This document shows positions 1 to 8,268 of a stretch of DNA of 42,200 nt, piece after piece (positions within the stretch are counted from its first letter, which is position 1; each line of letters begins with the position of its first letter). The translations under genes were made by a program, and so were the position numbers. Source of the DNA: a virus; IMG/VR virus record IMGVR_UViG_3300048554_000221, positions 1 to 42,200 of that record; one strand, 5' to 3'. The notes under the pieces were generated by a model. The model was not told where the DNA came from. It ran no database searches and saw nothing but the letters and a program-made list of their open reading frames with translations.

Positions 1-710
1 GCCGCCGCTACGCCTGGGCTACTGTTGTATGTAACTACTGCCCAGCATTTTCTAAAATCGTCTAATATAGACGGTGCTGTGCTTATCTTAACACCCGGAT
101 AGTTCAAAGTCAAGTATTGTTTTGCTTTCTTATCTCCAGGGTGCGCTCTAACTATAATATCTCTATCAGTGTGTTGTTGTATTTCTTTAATAGTTTTATT
201 ACACCAATCCATTACGTCATATCCGCCCATGCTCCAACCGCCGTTGCGTTGTAAACATAATAGTATGTGCTTGCCTTTGTTAGTCCACGGTTGCAAATCA
301 AAACCTAAGTTGCGTTTTAATTGTTGCCAGCGTGTAGGGTCTACATTATCTGTAAAGTAATTACCTGTGGTTGGAAATACATCATCTAAACTAAAACGTA
401 GATACTGTTTAGTATTACCTGGATCTCTATATAAGAATAAATTACTATCAATAGCAAGTGTATGTTTGCCAATAAGTTTTTGTTGTTGTATTACTTGTCT
501 GCGAAACATTAAGTGTGGAGTACTACCGCTATTTGCATGTACCCATCCTTGTATAACACCTAAGTCACTTGGTTCCCAGTTAGGTGTTTGAATTTCTAAA
601 CTTTCTCCATCAGTGCCTACGCCATTATGGAAACTTGTTAGAACTTGTCTTTTTTCTAAATTTTTATTATGTGCGGGAATACCTGCGTAGTAAATTCTTA
701 CAGATTTCAT
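1..710 (-). CDS. Capsule-synthesis-like glycosyltransferase, C-terminus cut by window edge
   Basis: A minus-strand reading frame with no stop runs from ATG at 710 to the window edge (236 residues visible). The ATG overlaps the TGA of the preceding gene as ATGA, which fixes the start. The protein has no signal peptide. Around residues 179-191 it carries HTDRDIIVRAHPG, and around 226-233 VVTYNSSP, both aligning with blocks in the genes at 1396-2172 and 3597-4583 (HTDR/NTDR..IIR, then V-S-x-x-AVES). A third shared block is DPTRW near residue 124. The layout resembles KpsC/Capsule_synth-type glycosyltransferases, which add sugars such as Kdo in capsule synthesis. The family call is by pattern only; the acceptor is unknown. 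It is the last visible gene of the glycan cluster. Confidence 0.65.
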   Translation of the reverse strand, partial: MKSVRIYYAGIPAHNKNLEKRQVLTSFHNGVGTDGESLEIQTPNWEPSDLGVIQGWVHANSGSTPHLMFRRQVIQQQKLIGKHTLAIDSNLFLYRDPGNTKQYLRFSLDDVFPTTGNYFTDNVDPTRWQQLKRNLGFDLQPWTNKGKHILLCLQRNGGWSMGGYDVMDWCNKTIKEIQQHTDRDIIVRAHPGDKKAKQYLTLNYPGVKISTAPSILDDFRKCWAVVTYNSSPGVAA

Positions 711-1399
711 GTTGATGCCAATGTATGTTTAAGTTTGTCTTTATTAGTTTTATTAATATGATGTTTGAAATATAAACTAAAGCGTGTATTTTCTAATGCA
801 TTTACATTTTCACATACATCGTCACATAAATTTAAGAAGCCTGCTTTTTCACCTTTAGCAAAGTTACCAAGTACAATAGCATCATAAGGTTTGTGTAAAC
901 TTTCTAGTTTGTTTTGATCATTCCAAAATGCCCAATACTTGTTTGACCATAATGTTAATTTTTCATATTCTTCATTAAACAATACAAGTCCTGATTCGTA
1001 ACAGTCAGGGTGTGAATTATTACTTTGCATCATAGCAACTGGATTTATAAATGGAAAACTAAATGCTTCTTCAGGCACTTTACGCATTTGTTCTATGTCT
1101 GCGTCTAACCAAATTATTCTTTCGTCCTCTTGTCTATTTTTTATAGCATGTATTTGTGCTACACTTTTACCCCAGAACTTTCTTATTTTAGTATTAACAT
1201 CAAACTCGCTGTCAACATCTAATGCAGGTACATGTAACAATCTTTTGTTAAAAGGCAATTCATTAAACCATTCAACATCACCTTCGTGTTGGTCAATATA
1301 TATTTCTACTTTGCCGGGCAAGTCCCATGTGCTAATACAATGCTTGCCAACGCCTTTCCAATAGTTTTTTGATATACTTGTAACAAATTTTAATTTCAT
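707..1399 (-). CDS. DxD-type glycosyltransferase-like protein
   Basis: Predicted soluble 230-aa protein. IIWLDADIEQM at residues 95-105 gives a DAD metal/nucleotide-sugar motif at 99-101 in the usual place for a GT-A fold (hydrophobic strand then DxD). The N-terminus MKLKFVTSISKNYW looks like the first strand of such enzymes. The gene starts at ATG 1399, overlapping the TGA of the upstream gene by 4 nt, and its own TGA overlaps the next ATG, so it is translationally coupled on both sides. It is related in general style to the glycosyltransferase at 2156-2827 but is not a close paralogue. Donor and acceptor sugars cannot be told. The likely role is one transfer step in a phage-encoded glycan pathway. 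Confidence 0.65.
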   Translation of the reverse strand: MKLKFVTSISKNYWKGVGKHCISTWDLPGKVEIYIDQHEGDVEWFNELPFNKRLLHVPALDVDSEFDVNTKIRKFWGKSVAQIHAIKNRQEDERIIWLDADIEQMRKVPEEAFSFPFINPVAMMQSNNSHPDCYESGLVLFNEEYEKLTLWSNKYWAFWNDQNKLESLHKPYDAIVLGNFAKGEKAGFLNLCDDVCENVNALENTRFSLYFKHHINKTNKDKLKHTLAST

Positions 1400-2172
1400 A
1401 CTAGGCCCTTTATTATTCTATGTGCTGTACCGTTTTGTAATTCTTCATTATGGAATTGTCCGTATGCTAAGTGACATGCCCATTTATATACTTTATGCGA
1501 GTCTTGTTGTGTTGGACTTTCAATACGACTAATATCCTTATCGCACACTGGATCAGCCGCTGTAGGCGCTGTAGTAAACGCTGAGACGCCATATAACACA
1601 CTTTCTACTGCCGCTATGCTTTGATATGTAACCATTGCATGACAGTTGTCTAAGTCATCATATATAGTTTTGTCTATACGACTTTGGCGTGGTGCTTTGT
1701 CTCTAATTATAATAGTTCTATCTGTATGCTTTTCTATTTCGTTAACAGTATCTTTGACCCATTGATCTCTATCAATACCATAAAACTTACAAGGCTTTTC
1801 ACTAGGTGTAACAAGTAATATATGTGCGCCACCTTTCTTAGGTTTGTGTATTGCTTGTTGTAGTCGGTTCCATCTGTCGTTTGGTCTGTCTATTATTTCG
1901 TTGTGTTGTACATCATTCTTTACTATACGATGCCATTGTTTCCAACCGTTTGGATTTATTGATGACTTGTAGTTTCCTACATAACCACTATCCATATAGT
2001 AAAAGTCTCTTTTGTTTTTCCAACATTCGTGTATAAGTTTTCGTTTGCCCATGCTACGTATTACAATAGGGACATCGTCTGGAAAGTCGCTATAGTCGTA
2101 TATAGGCAAGTTTGCACTTTTAGCAAACATGTTTATATATTGATCTGTTTTATTTTTACTTAAACATATCAT
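1396..2172 (-). CDS. Capsule-synthesis-like glycosyltransferase, short paralogue
   Basis: Related to the proteins at 1-710 and 3597-4583: it shares RPNDRW, EKHTDRTIIIR and MVTYQSIAAVESVLYG (the last corresponding to the nucleotide-sugar-binding S-x-x-AVES segment of capsule glycosyltransferases). In place of the RxHP found in the two paralogues it has RDKAPRQS, so the basic/His patch differs and activity may differ. The frame is open to 2223, but that start would overlap the upstream gene by 68 nt. The ATG at 2172 (MICLSKNKTDQY) leaves a 17-nt overlap and has a weak GGA upstream, so I prefer it; ATG 2196 is an alternative. The TGA overlaps the next ATG. Confidence 0.6.
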   Translation of the reverse strand: MICLSKNKTDQYINMFAKSANLPIYDYSDFPDDVPIVIRSMGKRKLIHECWKNKRDFYYMDSGYVGNYKSSINPNGWKQWHRIVKNDVQHNEIIDRPNDRWNRLQQAIHKPKKGGAHILLVTPSEKPCKFYGIDRDQWVKDTVNEIEKHTDRTIIIRDKAPRQSRIDKTIYDDLDNCHAMVTYQSIAAVESVLYGVSAFTTAPTAADPVCDKDISRIESPTQQDSHKVYKWACHLAYGQFHNEELQNGTAHRIIKGLV

Positions 2173-2827
2173 ACAGTTCTTGTTTCCATAATTCATTAAA
2201 CTCACAGTCTCTATAGTTTTCAAACCAAGGACCTCCTTCAGTGAAATGAATTAATTTAGGTTTTTCAATATCGTCGTACACACCTACTAAGTAGTTCCAT
2301 GTATGATCTAGTTCGCCAATTTCTTCATCTTGTAGCCAACTAAACCTATGAAAGTATGCACCATTTAATTCTAAACTGTTAACTTGATCTTGGTCAACAA
2401 CTTTATTACTAGGATGACCACAGTTCCATAACACAACACTTGACCAGTTCTTGCGTGGATAGATAGTTTGTTTTTGTCCGTCCATCTTAATACCTTCTTT
2501 AGGTGTGTAATCATGTTGCACACACATAACAGCATACTTGTCATCTGCTTGATCAAATAATTCTTTAATGTCTGTTGTAAGCAACATATCACAATCCATA
2601 AACAAAGCCCAGCCTTTATAGTTAGCAAGCTCTGGTACTAAGAAACGTGTAAATGTAAATTCTGTTGATGCAAGTTTATCTTCAGGACGCTTGTACCATC
2701 CTGCTTGTCTTAATTCTTTTTGTACTAGTGGACGTACATCTGCATCGGGTTGATGCTTTAGTATACTATGCTTACACACTTGGTAAGCCATATCTTCTCT
2801 TGGTTCGTAGCCTATGAATACTTTCAT
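2156..2827 (-). CDS. Glycosyltransferase, GT8-like with DxD
   Basis: A 223-aa soluble protein beginning MKVFIGYEPRED, with WALFMDCDMLLTTDI at residues 73-87 giving DCD at 78-80, the metal and sugar-nucleotide site of GT-A retaining transferases. A C-terminal KLIHFTEGGPWFENY block resembles the HxxGxxKPW metal-binding end of GT8-like enzymes, here as HFTEGGPW. Length is close to a minimal GT-A domain. The start ATG shares its A with the TAA of the upstream fusion gene (TAATG), indicating coupling. It probably adds one sugar in the same pathway as its neighbours. The family assignment is fairly firm; the substrate is not. Confidence 0.7.
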   Translation of the reverse strand: MKVFIGYEPREDMAYQVCKHSILKHQPDADVRPLVQKELRQAGWYKRPEDKLASTEFTFTRFLVPELANYKGWALFMDCDMLLTTDIKELFDQADDKYAVMCVQHDYTPKEGIKMDGQKQTIYPRKNWSSVVLWNCGHPSNKVVDQDQVNSLELNGAYFHRFSWLQDEEIGELDHTWNYLVGVYDDIEKPKLIHFTEGGPWFENYRDCEFNELWKQELYDMFK

Positions 2828-3588
2828 TAATCTCTTCTTTCTATATCTTCTTCATAACAGTCGCCCCATTGTACTTCTAGTATATGAGTGTTCTCTGTTC
2901 CAGGATTGCTTGCCTTATGCCAAACTTGTTTACCAATTTCAAATGTTCTACTTCTTGGTTCTAGTAATATACTACTTTGTATACTATTCCATTCAGTGTC
3001 CATTTTAACTGTACCTTCTAGTACATTCCATTCTTCTGAACGTTTAAAGTGTTTTTGGTCACTTAGTGATTTGCCGGGATATATTACAAGCTCTTTTACT
3101 TTGTAACCTTTTTCTGGTTTGTCATCTAGTACACGCCAGTAGCCCCAATCACGTTCTGTCTTTTGTGTTTTCCACTCGTCAAGTATCCAACTACTGCTGT
3201 TGGCTTTATTCTCTCCACCCACACCAAATTTAAAAGAAATGTTTTCTACATCTGCATCCATCTCTGGAATATTCTCAGATGTTCTATCTCCGCCATTTGC
3301 AAATATGATGTGTGCATCAGGATATAACAGTCTAACATTGTTTATTGCTTCAATAGCACTATCGTCATCGTCGCCAAATAACAAACAATGATCAACCATT
3401 GATAAGTGTTTTATAATTGCAATGCGTTCACCGCCTGGCATGAACGGACGACCTTTCTTACGTTTTAACCAAGCGTCTGTGTTAACACCGACAACAAGTT
3501 TGTCGCCGAGTTCTTTTGCTTCTTTAAAATATTCTATGTGTCCTGAGTGTAGCGGATCAAAGCCGCCGGTTACTAATACTACGTTCAT
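2827..3588 (-). CDS. Cytidylyltransferase-cupin fusion (nucleotide-sugar enzyme)
   Basis: Residues 1-140 form a nucleotidyltransferase of the TagD/RfaE-C type: TGGFDPLHSGHIEYF contains HSGH (residues 14-17), the HxGH nucleotide-binding motif, and a Lys plus SSS segment near 128-133 replaces the usual ISSTxL. Residues about 145-253 form a cupin of the type II mannose-6-phosphate-isomerase kind (WGYWRVLDD, VKELVIYPGKSLSDQKHFKRSEEWNVLEG, HKASNPG, ILEVQWGD). Such a protein would activate a sugar-1-phosphate or polyol phosphate with CTP, while the cupin isomerises or binds a sugar. The ATG is preceded at exactly 5 nt by AATAAATA and has no Shine-Dalgarno sequence, unlike most neighbours. The fusion is visible in one uninterrupted frame; the exact reaction is not. 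Confidence 0.75.
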   Translation of the reverse strand: MNVVLVTGGFDPLHSGHIEYFKEAKELGDKLVVGVNTDAWLKRKKGRPFMPGGERIAIIKHLSMVDHCLLFGDDDDSAIEAINNVRLLYPDAHIIFANGGDRTSENIPEMDADVENISFKFGVGGENKANSSSWILDEWKTQKTERDWGYWRVLDDKPEKGYKVKELVIYPGKSLSDQKHFKRSEEWNVLEGTVKMDTEWNSIQSSILLEPRSRTFEIGKQVWHKASNPGTENTHILEVQWGDCYEEDIERRD

Positions 3589-3593
3589 GTAGA

Positions 3594-3601
3594 TATTTAT
3601 T
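3594..3601 (-). promoter_or_regulatory. Late-type octamer AATAAATA, 5 nt from ATG
   Basis: On the minus strand AATAAATA lies 5 nt before the ATG at 3588 and contains the TAA stop of the gene at 3597-4583. By the T4 late-promoter geometry (octamer at -13 to -6) transcription would start on the A of the ATG. One mismatch from GATAAATA. It could give the distal half of the glycan cluster its own late expression. AT-rich chance occurrence is possible. Confidence 0.4.
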
Positions 3602-4583
3602 GCATGATTTGTGTATGCTTTTGTGTCTTGGCTTGTTCAAACAAAGACTGTAATGTAGGCCAAGGATCACCTCTTTGTATTTCTTCACCTGTCCACTGTG
3701 CATAACTCATATCATTTAACCATTGTTGTCTATCAACAGGTTGCCAGGCAGTCTCAATGTGATGTAAATTGCTTCTAGCAATAGGCGATGCTACTGAACT
3801 TGGGTCTAATGTATACGTTGGTTTGCCATTAAAAATGCTCTCAACTGCCGTTAAACTACTAAAAACTATAACGCATTTTGAGTCTAAAATGTCCTTTTTA
3901 AGCCCGCCGCTGGGTGCCATAGTAACACTTCCGTTGTATTCAAAGTTACTACTCATTACCACATTTGTATATTTGCTTGCTAATTCTGAAAAGTATCTTA
4001 CTTGTGGTCGCATGTTATTTGGGTGCGGACGTATTACAATTTTTCTATCTGTATTTCTACGTATTTCGTCTAGTGTATCTTTTAACCATAGGGTATATGC
4101 TTGCCAGGCTGTGTCAGTATTGTATTTTTTATACAAATGATTTAAACTACTATCACCAATTTTCTGTAAGCATAGTAATACGTAATCACCGTTATCGTCC
4201 CAAGGTTTTATTTGTAAATCAAAATCCTTTTGCATCATTTCCCAACGGTCACTAGGGCAGTTTTTTGGATACGTGCCAGTATTATAAAAGTAACTATTCC
4301 ACGCTAGTCTGTGCCATTTAGTTAATTTACTGTTGCCTTGTAAATCTCTAAAGATAGGACTTTCATTTACAATAGAAGGTTTATCACTACGTGCAATAAA
4401 TTCAAATGCATCTCTAGTTACTTTGTTTCCTTCGTAATGTTTTAAGATATTTGTTTGGAAATAAAAATCAGCATAGTTAGAATCTAAACAACTTTTTAAA
4501 TCAAATGTATGTCCATGTGCGTATAGCATACGCTTTAGTATTCCAGATGACTTACTTGCGCCTATTACTGCTACGCCTTTCAT
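3597..4583 (-). CDS. Capsule-synthesis-like glycosyltransferase, full length
   Basis: A 328-aa soluble protein and the longest complete member of the cluster's capsule-type family. The N-terminus MKGVAVIGASKSSG reads like a nucleotide-binding strand-turn. SDRW at 111-114 matches the same block in both paralogues; RRNTDRKIVIRPHPNN (about 175-190) holds the conserved RPHP; VIVFSSLTAVESIFNGKPTYT (about 238-258) is the C-terminal sugar-nucleotide segment. These fit the two-Rossmann layout of KpsC/LipB-like transferases. The start overlaps the TGA of the upstream HAD gene as ATGA. It differs from the short paralogue in keeping the His-Pro motif, so it is the best candidate for an active enzyme. 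Substrate unknown. Confidence 0.65.
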   Translation of the reverse strand: MKGVAVIGASKSSGILKRMLYAHGHTFDLKSCLDSNYADFYFQTNILKHYEGNKVTRDAFEFIARSDKPSIVNESPIFRDLQGNSKLTKWHRLAWNSYFYNTGTYPKNCPSDRWEMMQKDFDLQIKPWDDNGDYVLLCLQKIGDSSLNHLYKKYNTDTAWQAYTLWLKDTLDEIRRNTDRKIVIRPHPNNMRPQVRYFSELASKYTNVVMSSNFEYNGSVTMAPSGGLKKDILDSKCVIVFSSLTAVESIFNGKPTYTLDPSSVASPIARSNLHHIETAWQPVDRQQWLNDMSYAQWTGEEIQRGDPWPTLQSLFEQAKTQKHTQIMQ

Positions 4584-5803
4584 TTCTTTTGCTCATTAAA
4601 CTTTGCCCATTTAATATTTGTTGTTGCATATTCTTTACTGTGCATACGTTCAACAAACTTTAACAATAGTTCTTTGTTAGGCTTAGGTTTAAATAAATCA
4701 CAAATACTAATTGCACTAGCCATTGCATTATATTGTATCTTTGCAATCTGTTGAGGATGATCGTTTGGTCCTCTAATAGGTCCATCTTCGTCCCAATCAA
4801 TTACTGGTCCAAACTGATAGCAGTTATGTTTTTCTAAACTCTTTGTAGCAAACGGTACAAGACGATCAACGTAAGGAAGTGTCTTTCCTCCTATGTATAT
4901 TGTATGCGGTGGCGCTTGGTTATAAAATTTATAAATGCTATTGCCTTCACCTTGCAAATCTACTATAGTTGTGTTAGCATCAATCGTTCTATCTATATAT
5001 TCTTTAAAGTGTTCGTTAGGTTCTAAATACATTTTCCTACTAGTAATAAGCATCTTACTTTTCTTACCAGTCATTGCTTCGTATAACGGTTGCCAATTAC
5101 AACAGTCTCTATATGTAAAAGCAATATCTCTATCTGGTAGTTCTAGTGTAGCAAGTGCTAGTACAGGCAAGTTTAAGTTTGCTTGCTCAATCCAATACTT
5201 CTTTGCATCGCCTGTATGTGGACATAATAACCTAGTTTTACGCATCCAACATGCTAGTTGTGGATCTACTTCATATGCCATTTGTTCAAGCTCTGTGAAG
5301 TGTGTAAGCGTGTCTAAGACGCCATTAACTCCGTTTGCTTGTGCAGTTTTAACATCGCTATGTTCGTTATCTCCATAGTGTGTATCTATGTTATACTTCT
5401 GTTTTACACTATCCCAAATGTATCCGTGACGCTTACCATACCTAGTAACAATAATATCTACATTTTTTGTTAGTCCGCAGTTGCGTAATATTTTCATAAT
5501 TTCATCTGCACTAAGATACATGTCACTTAGTATTAAGTCACCGTCTTTGACTTTGTTTATATTTTCTACTATTGGAAATAAGTGTTCAAGTTCTACTTGT
5601 AATTCAACTTGTGGATCGTACTCGGGTAACAGTTTATAGATGTCTTCGAAGTTGCCTTCGTCTTTCTTAGTTGCTTTTTCAGCACGTATACGTTTTTTAA
5701 CGTAGTTAGAATCGTTAATACGTCTAGCAGTTTCTTCATGTACTGTTTTAGGATAAAAGAACCTACGTGCAATTAGTGTATCAAATACGTCCCAACTATT
5801 CAT
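4580..5803 (-). CDS. HAD-superfamily protein of glycan clusters (COG5610-like)
   Basis: Residues 1-10, MNSWDVFDTL, are HAD motif I with nucleophile D5; the +2 position is Phe, as in haloacid-dehalogenase-like members, rather than the Asp of standard phosphatases. LILSDMYLSADEI (about 90-102) is motif II, and HYGDNEHSDVKTAQANGV (about 140-157) is motif IV. A further 200-residue C-terminal region has no motif I recognise. HAD proteins of this type commonly accompany glycosyltransferases and FkbM enzymes in surface-glycan loci; the role may be dephosphorylation of a sugar intermediate. The open frame could begin at TTG 5809, but ATG 5803 is the natural start and overlaps the FkbM stop by 8 nt. 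Length about 407 aa. Confidence 0.65.
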   Translation of the reverse strand: MNSWDVFDTLIARRFFYPKTVHEETARRINDSNYVKKRIRAEKATKKDEGNFEDIYKLLPEYDPQVELQVELEHLFPIVENINKVKDGDLILSDMYLSADEIMKILRNCGLTKNVDIIVTRYGKRHGYIWDSVKQKYNIDTHYGDNEHSDVKTAQANGVNGVLDTLTHFTELEQMAYEVDPQLACWMRKTRLLCPHTGDAKKYWIEQANLNLPVLALATLELPDRDIAFTYRDCCNWQPLYEAMTGKKSKMLITSRKMYLEPNEHFKEYIDRTIDANTTIVDLQGEGNSIYKFYNQAPPHTIYIGGKTLPYVDRLVPFATKSLEKHNCYQFGPVIDWDEDGPIRGPNDHPQQIAKIQYNAMASAISICDLFKPKPNKELLLKFVERMHSKEYATTNIKWAKFNEQKK

Positions 5804-6449
5804 GCTCAAATTCTATATCCCACTTATTGATTCTATGTACTTTGTATCCATGTGGTGATAGGTAATCCGTTAACTTTTCAATCATGCCTTTTCTATTACC
5901 ATGTTCAATAGTCATAAACTTTATTGTAATTTTACTAAAGTCTATACCTTGTAATGCTTCTAGTTCAGCACCTTCTGTATCCAAACTCATGTAGTCAACT
6001 GTACACGGCAATTTATGATTCTCTTGTAATATTGTGGTAACGGTTTTGCTTGTTACTGTTGTAGTTTCTGTTTTATCTTTAAAATGTTTTTTAAAGTATT
6101 TTTTATTTCTAGCATCTAAATCTACGTTTGTAATTCTAGATAATAAGTCTCCTCGAATATCCTTATGTTCACTTAAAGGAATTTCAAAAGTAACTTTACC
6201 GTTAGTATTAAAAACAGCACAATGTACTACTGTACTATGCTGTCTGTTGTTTTGTAGTTGCGGTATTAAATGCGGATTTGCTTCTATACAAATACCTTTC
6301 CAGCCAAAGGAGTAGTCTAATGTAGCAGTATTACTTGTAAATACTCCATCATTAGCACCAATATCTAAATAGAATCCTTCACGTTTACCACGTGATATAT
6401 TTTCAATATAATATTTGTCTTGTTCTATTTGACTGTAGTATTGTGTCAT
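5796..6449 (-). CDS. FkbM-family methyltransferase
   Basis: A class I SAM-dependent methyltransferase: GFYLDIGANDGVFTSNT (about 26-42) is motif I, followed by GWKGICIEANP (acidic residue binding SAM ribose), and VDYMSLDTEGAELEALQGIDF (about 150-170) is the signature D-x-E-G-x-E-x-x-x-L of the FkbM family. FkbM members O-methylate sugars and polyketides and are common in polysaccharide loci, so methylation of a sugar in the product of this cluster is likely. At 217 aa it is a single complete domain. Its ATG overlaps the TGA of uvsY by 4 nt, which physically joins the recombination operon to the glycan cluster. Confidence 0.85.
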   Translation of the reverse strand: MTQYYSQIEQDKYYIENISRGKREGFYLDIGANDGVFTSNTATLDYSFGWKGICIEANPHLIPQLQNNRQHSTVVHCAVFNTNGKVTFEIPLSEHKDIRGDLLSRITNVDLDARNKKYFKKHFKDKTETTTVTSKTVTTILQENHKLPCTVDYMSLDTEGAELEALQGIDFSKITIKFMTIEHGNRKGMIEKLTDYLSPHGYKVHRINKWDIEFEHE

Positions 6450-6901
6450 AGCGTAGCATCTTCCATACCTGCTACACGTAGTTTAACTACGTTTGTTATT
6501 TGCCATTGCTTTTGATCAAGTCCTTTTAAGACACCTAACCACTTATTACGCATTAGTGCAAACTCGTTAATAATTTTTTCATAATCAACAACGTCTGCCT
6601 CGCCGTCAACGTATTTTTCTACGTCGCGACTAGACAGAGCTCGTTGATAATTTTCTAAGTATTTTTTAAAGTATGAACTACGCAACCTGCGTAGCTCAAT
6701 GTTTAGATAGTTTAGGATTGCTTCAATCTCTTGTAATTGATTGAACCTGTGTTCCACTATGCCTGGCATAGCCGCAGATGCTTTTTCTACACTGCCAACT
6801 AATTTAACTTCTTTCTTTGCGTCAATTAGTTCGCTTTCATAGAATGTAACTGCATTAGGTATCTTGTTAATGTCTCTAGATACTTCGCTATACCAACCCA
6901 T
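6446..6901 (-). CDS. uvsY: UvsY recombination mediator
   Basis: A 151-aa, mostly helical, charged protein matching marine T4-like UvsY over its length: KEVKLVGSVEKASAAMPGI, then FNQLQEIEAILNYLNIELR, then RALSSRDVEKYVDGEADVVDYE and LGVLKGLDQKQWQI. UvsY loads UvsX on gp32-covered single-stranded DNA during recombination-dependent replication and repair. T4 UvsY is 137 aa, so the length is normal. It is encoded downstream of uvsX and a small acidic gene, 3 nt after the latter's stop, as expected for co-expression with its partners. Confidence 0.85.
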   Translation of the reverse strand: MGWYSEVSRDINKIPNAVTFYESELIDAKKEVKLVGSVEKASAAMPGIVEHRFNQLQEIEAILNYLNIELRRLRSSYFKKYLENYQRALSSRDVEKYVDGEADVVDYEKIINEFALMRNKWLGVLKGLDQKQWQITNVVKLRVAGMEDATL

Positions 6902-6904
6902 AAT

Positions 6905-7135
6905 TTAATCCCAATCTGTCTCTTCGTCAAGAACATCTTCATCGTCAATGTCTAGATAATAGTTTATTGCATTATCCAATGCACTATCACTTCCTAGTGC
7001 ATTAGTAAACACATCGTCACCTGTGCCCATATCGGCCATCAAGTCTACAAAGCGTTCTGCCGCAATCTCAATATGTTTTTTATCAAGATACTCCTTAAAC
7101 ATATTCCATGTATCTACGATTTGCTCTTCTTCCAT
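6905..7135 (-). CDS. Small acidic protein between uvsX and uvsY
   Basis: A 76-aa, strongly acidic protein (C-terminus DIDDEDVLDEETDWD) with one predicted helix (IVDTWNMFKEYLDKKHIEIAAERFVDLM). An AGGAG ribosome binding site lies 5-6 nt before its ATG, which starts just after the uvsX stop. A small acidic gene at this place is conserved in marine T4-like phages, from memory of their gene order. Its position suggests a role with UvsX/UvsY, but no function is assigned. Acidic DNA mimicry or a protein adaptor are possibilities only. Confidence 0.7.
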   Translation of the reverse strand: MEEEQIVDTWNMFKEYLDKKHIEIAAERFVDLMADMGTGDDVFTNALGSDSALDNAINYYLDIDDEDVLDEETDWD

Positions 7136-7138
7136 ACT

Positions 7139-8233
7139 CTACTCCTCGATTGTTTGTATGTCGTCTAATTCTACTTCATCTATAATAGATTCGTCGTCCG
7201 AGGTATTTACCAGAGTCGCTTCTTTTATTAGATAATCTGACATAACAGTATCGAGGTTTTCGCCGATCCATTTCTTACGATATTCTAAGATTTCTTCGCC
7301 ATTGCTGGAAACATACTTTAGTCTGTTACCTTGTTTTTCAATGACACCTTTTGCTTCAAATAACTCCAATAGTCCGCTATATGGATTCATGCCTGTTTCA
7401 TAAGGAATTTTAACTTGCACTGCCTCGAAAGGTTTTGCATATCTAGTTTTCATTACCTTACAGCCTGCACGAATACCCATAACTTGACTGATCTTGTTAC
7501 CATCTTCATCTTCTTTTAGTTTTAGTTTTTTCATTGCTACAACAATTGAAGATGCATAGATAAAGCCTTGACCACCTGATATCTTGTCATCTGGATCAAA
7601 CATATCTTGTGATGCATATGTATGGTTAGTACACACTAAGCCTACGTTATGTGAACCAATCATGTTAACAGTATTACGTACAAGTGATGTTAGTGCTTTA
7701 GGCTTACGACCCATATCACCTTTCATATCACCCTTGTTAAACTGATCAACATCTGTTGGTGTTAATAGCATACCTAGTGAGTCAATAACAAATAATACTT
7801 TAGGACGTTCTTCTTCGTCCATTGCTTTATAGTCAATCATAAATGTTGATACTGTTTTAGCAACATCATCAATCATTGACATATTAAGTTTTAGTAGTTT
7901 GTCATCTGCTGTGTCTACATCTAATGCTTGTAGCCACGCTTCGTCAAGTGCATTCTCTGAATCAATTAAGACTACAAAGATGCCTTGGTCTTGTGCCGCT
8001 TTTACAATGTTACCTGCACAGATATATGATTTACCTGCACCTGATTCTCCTGCAAAAACAGATACCTTACCTAGCGGAACACCTTTATGAAAGTCTCCTG
8101 AGATAAGATAGTTGAGTGCATAATTTCCTGTACTAATCCAATCAGTCGGGTCATTGAACCCTGCACTCATTCCTGAAATGGATTTAGTTAGTTGTGTCCT
8201 AAACTTAGTAGGATCAAACGCTTTATTCGCCAT
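7139..8233 (-). CDS. uvsX: UvsX RecA-like recombinase
   Basis: A RecA-family strand-exchange ATPase of 364 aa (T4 UvsX about 390). The Walker A motif GESGAGKS lies at residues 62-69 and Walker B KVLFVIDSLGML at about 145-156 (Asp151). GLVCTNHTYASQDMFDPDDKISGGQGFIYASS around 200-230 covers the RecA-like motif and DNA-binding loop region. It forms filaments on single-stranded DNA to drive recombination and recombination-dependent replication, with gp32 upstream and UvsY downstream in the same operon. The ATG has AGGAG at good spacing (CAGGAGATACCATG). Confidence 0.95.
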   Translation of the reverse strand: MANKAFDPTKFRTQLTKSISGMSAGFNDPTDWISTGNYALNYLISGDFHKGVPLGKVSVFAGESGAGKSYICAGNIVKAAQDQGIFVVLIDSENALDEAWLQALDVDTADDKLLKLNMSMIDDVAKTVSTFMIDYKAMDEEERPKVLFVIDSLGMLLTPTDVDQFNKGDMKGDMGRKPKALTSLVRNTVNMIGSHNVGLVCTNHTYASQDMFDPDDKISGGQGFIYASSIVVAMKKLKLKEDEDGNKISQVMGIRAGCKVMKTRYAKPFEAVQVKIPYETGMNPYSGLLELFEAKGVIEKQGNRLKYVSSNGEEILEYRKKWIGENLDTVMSDYLIKEATLVNTSDDESIIDEVELDDIQTIEE

Positions 8234-8268
8234 GGTATCTCCTGTTTTTAAAAGCCGTTAATTTATGA

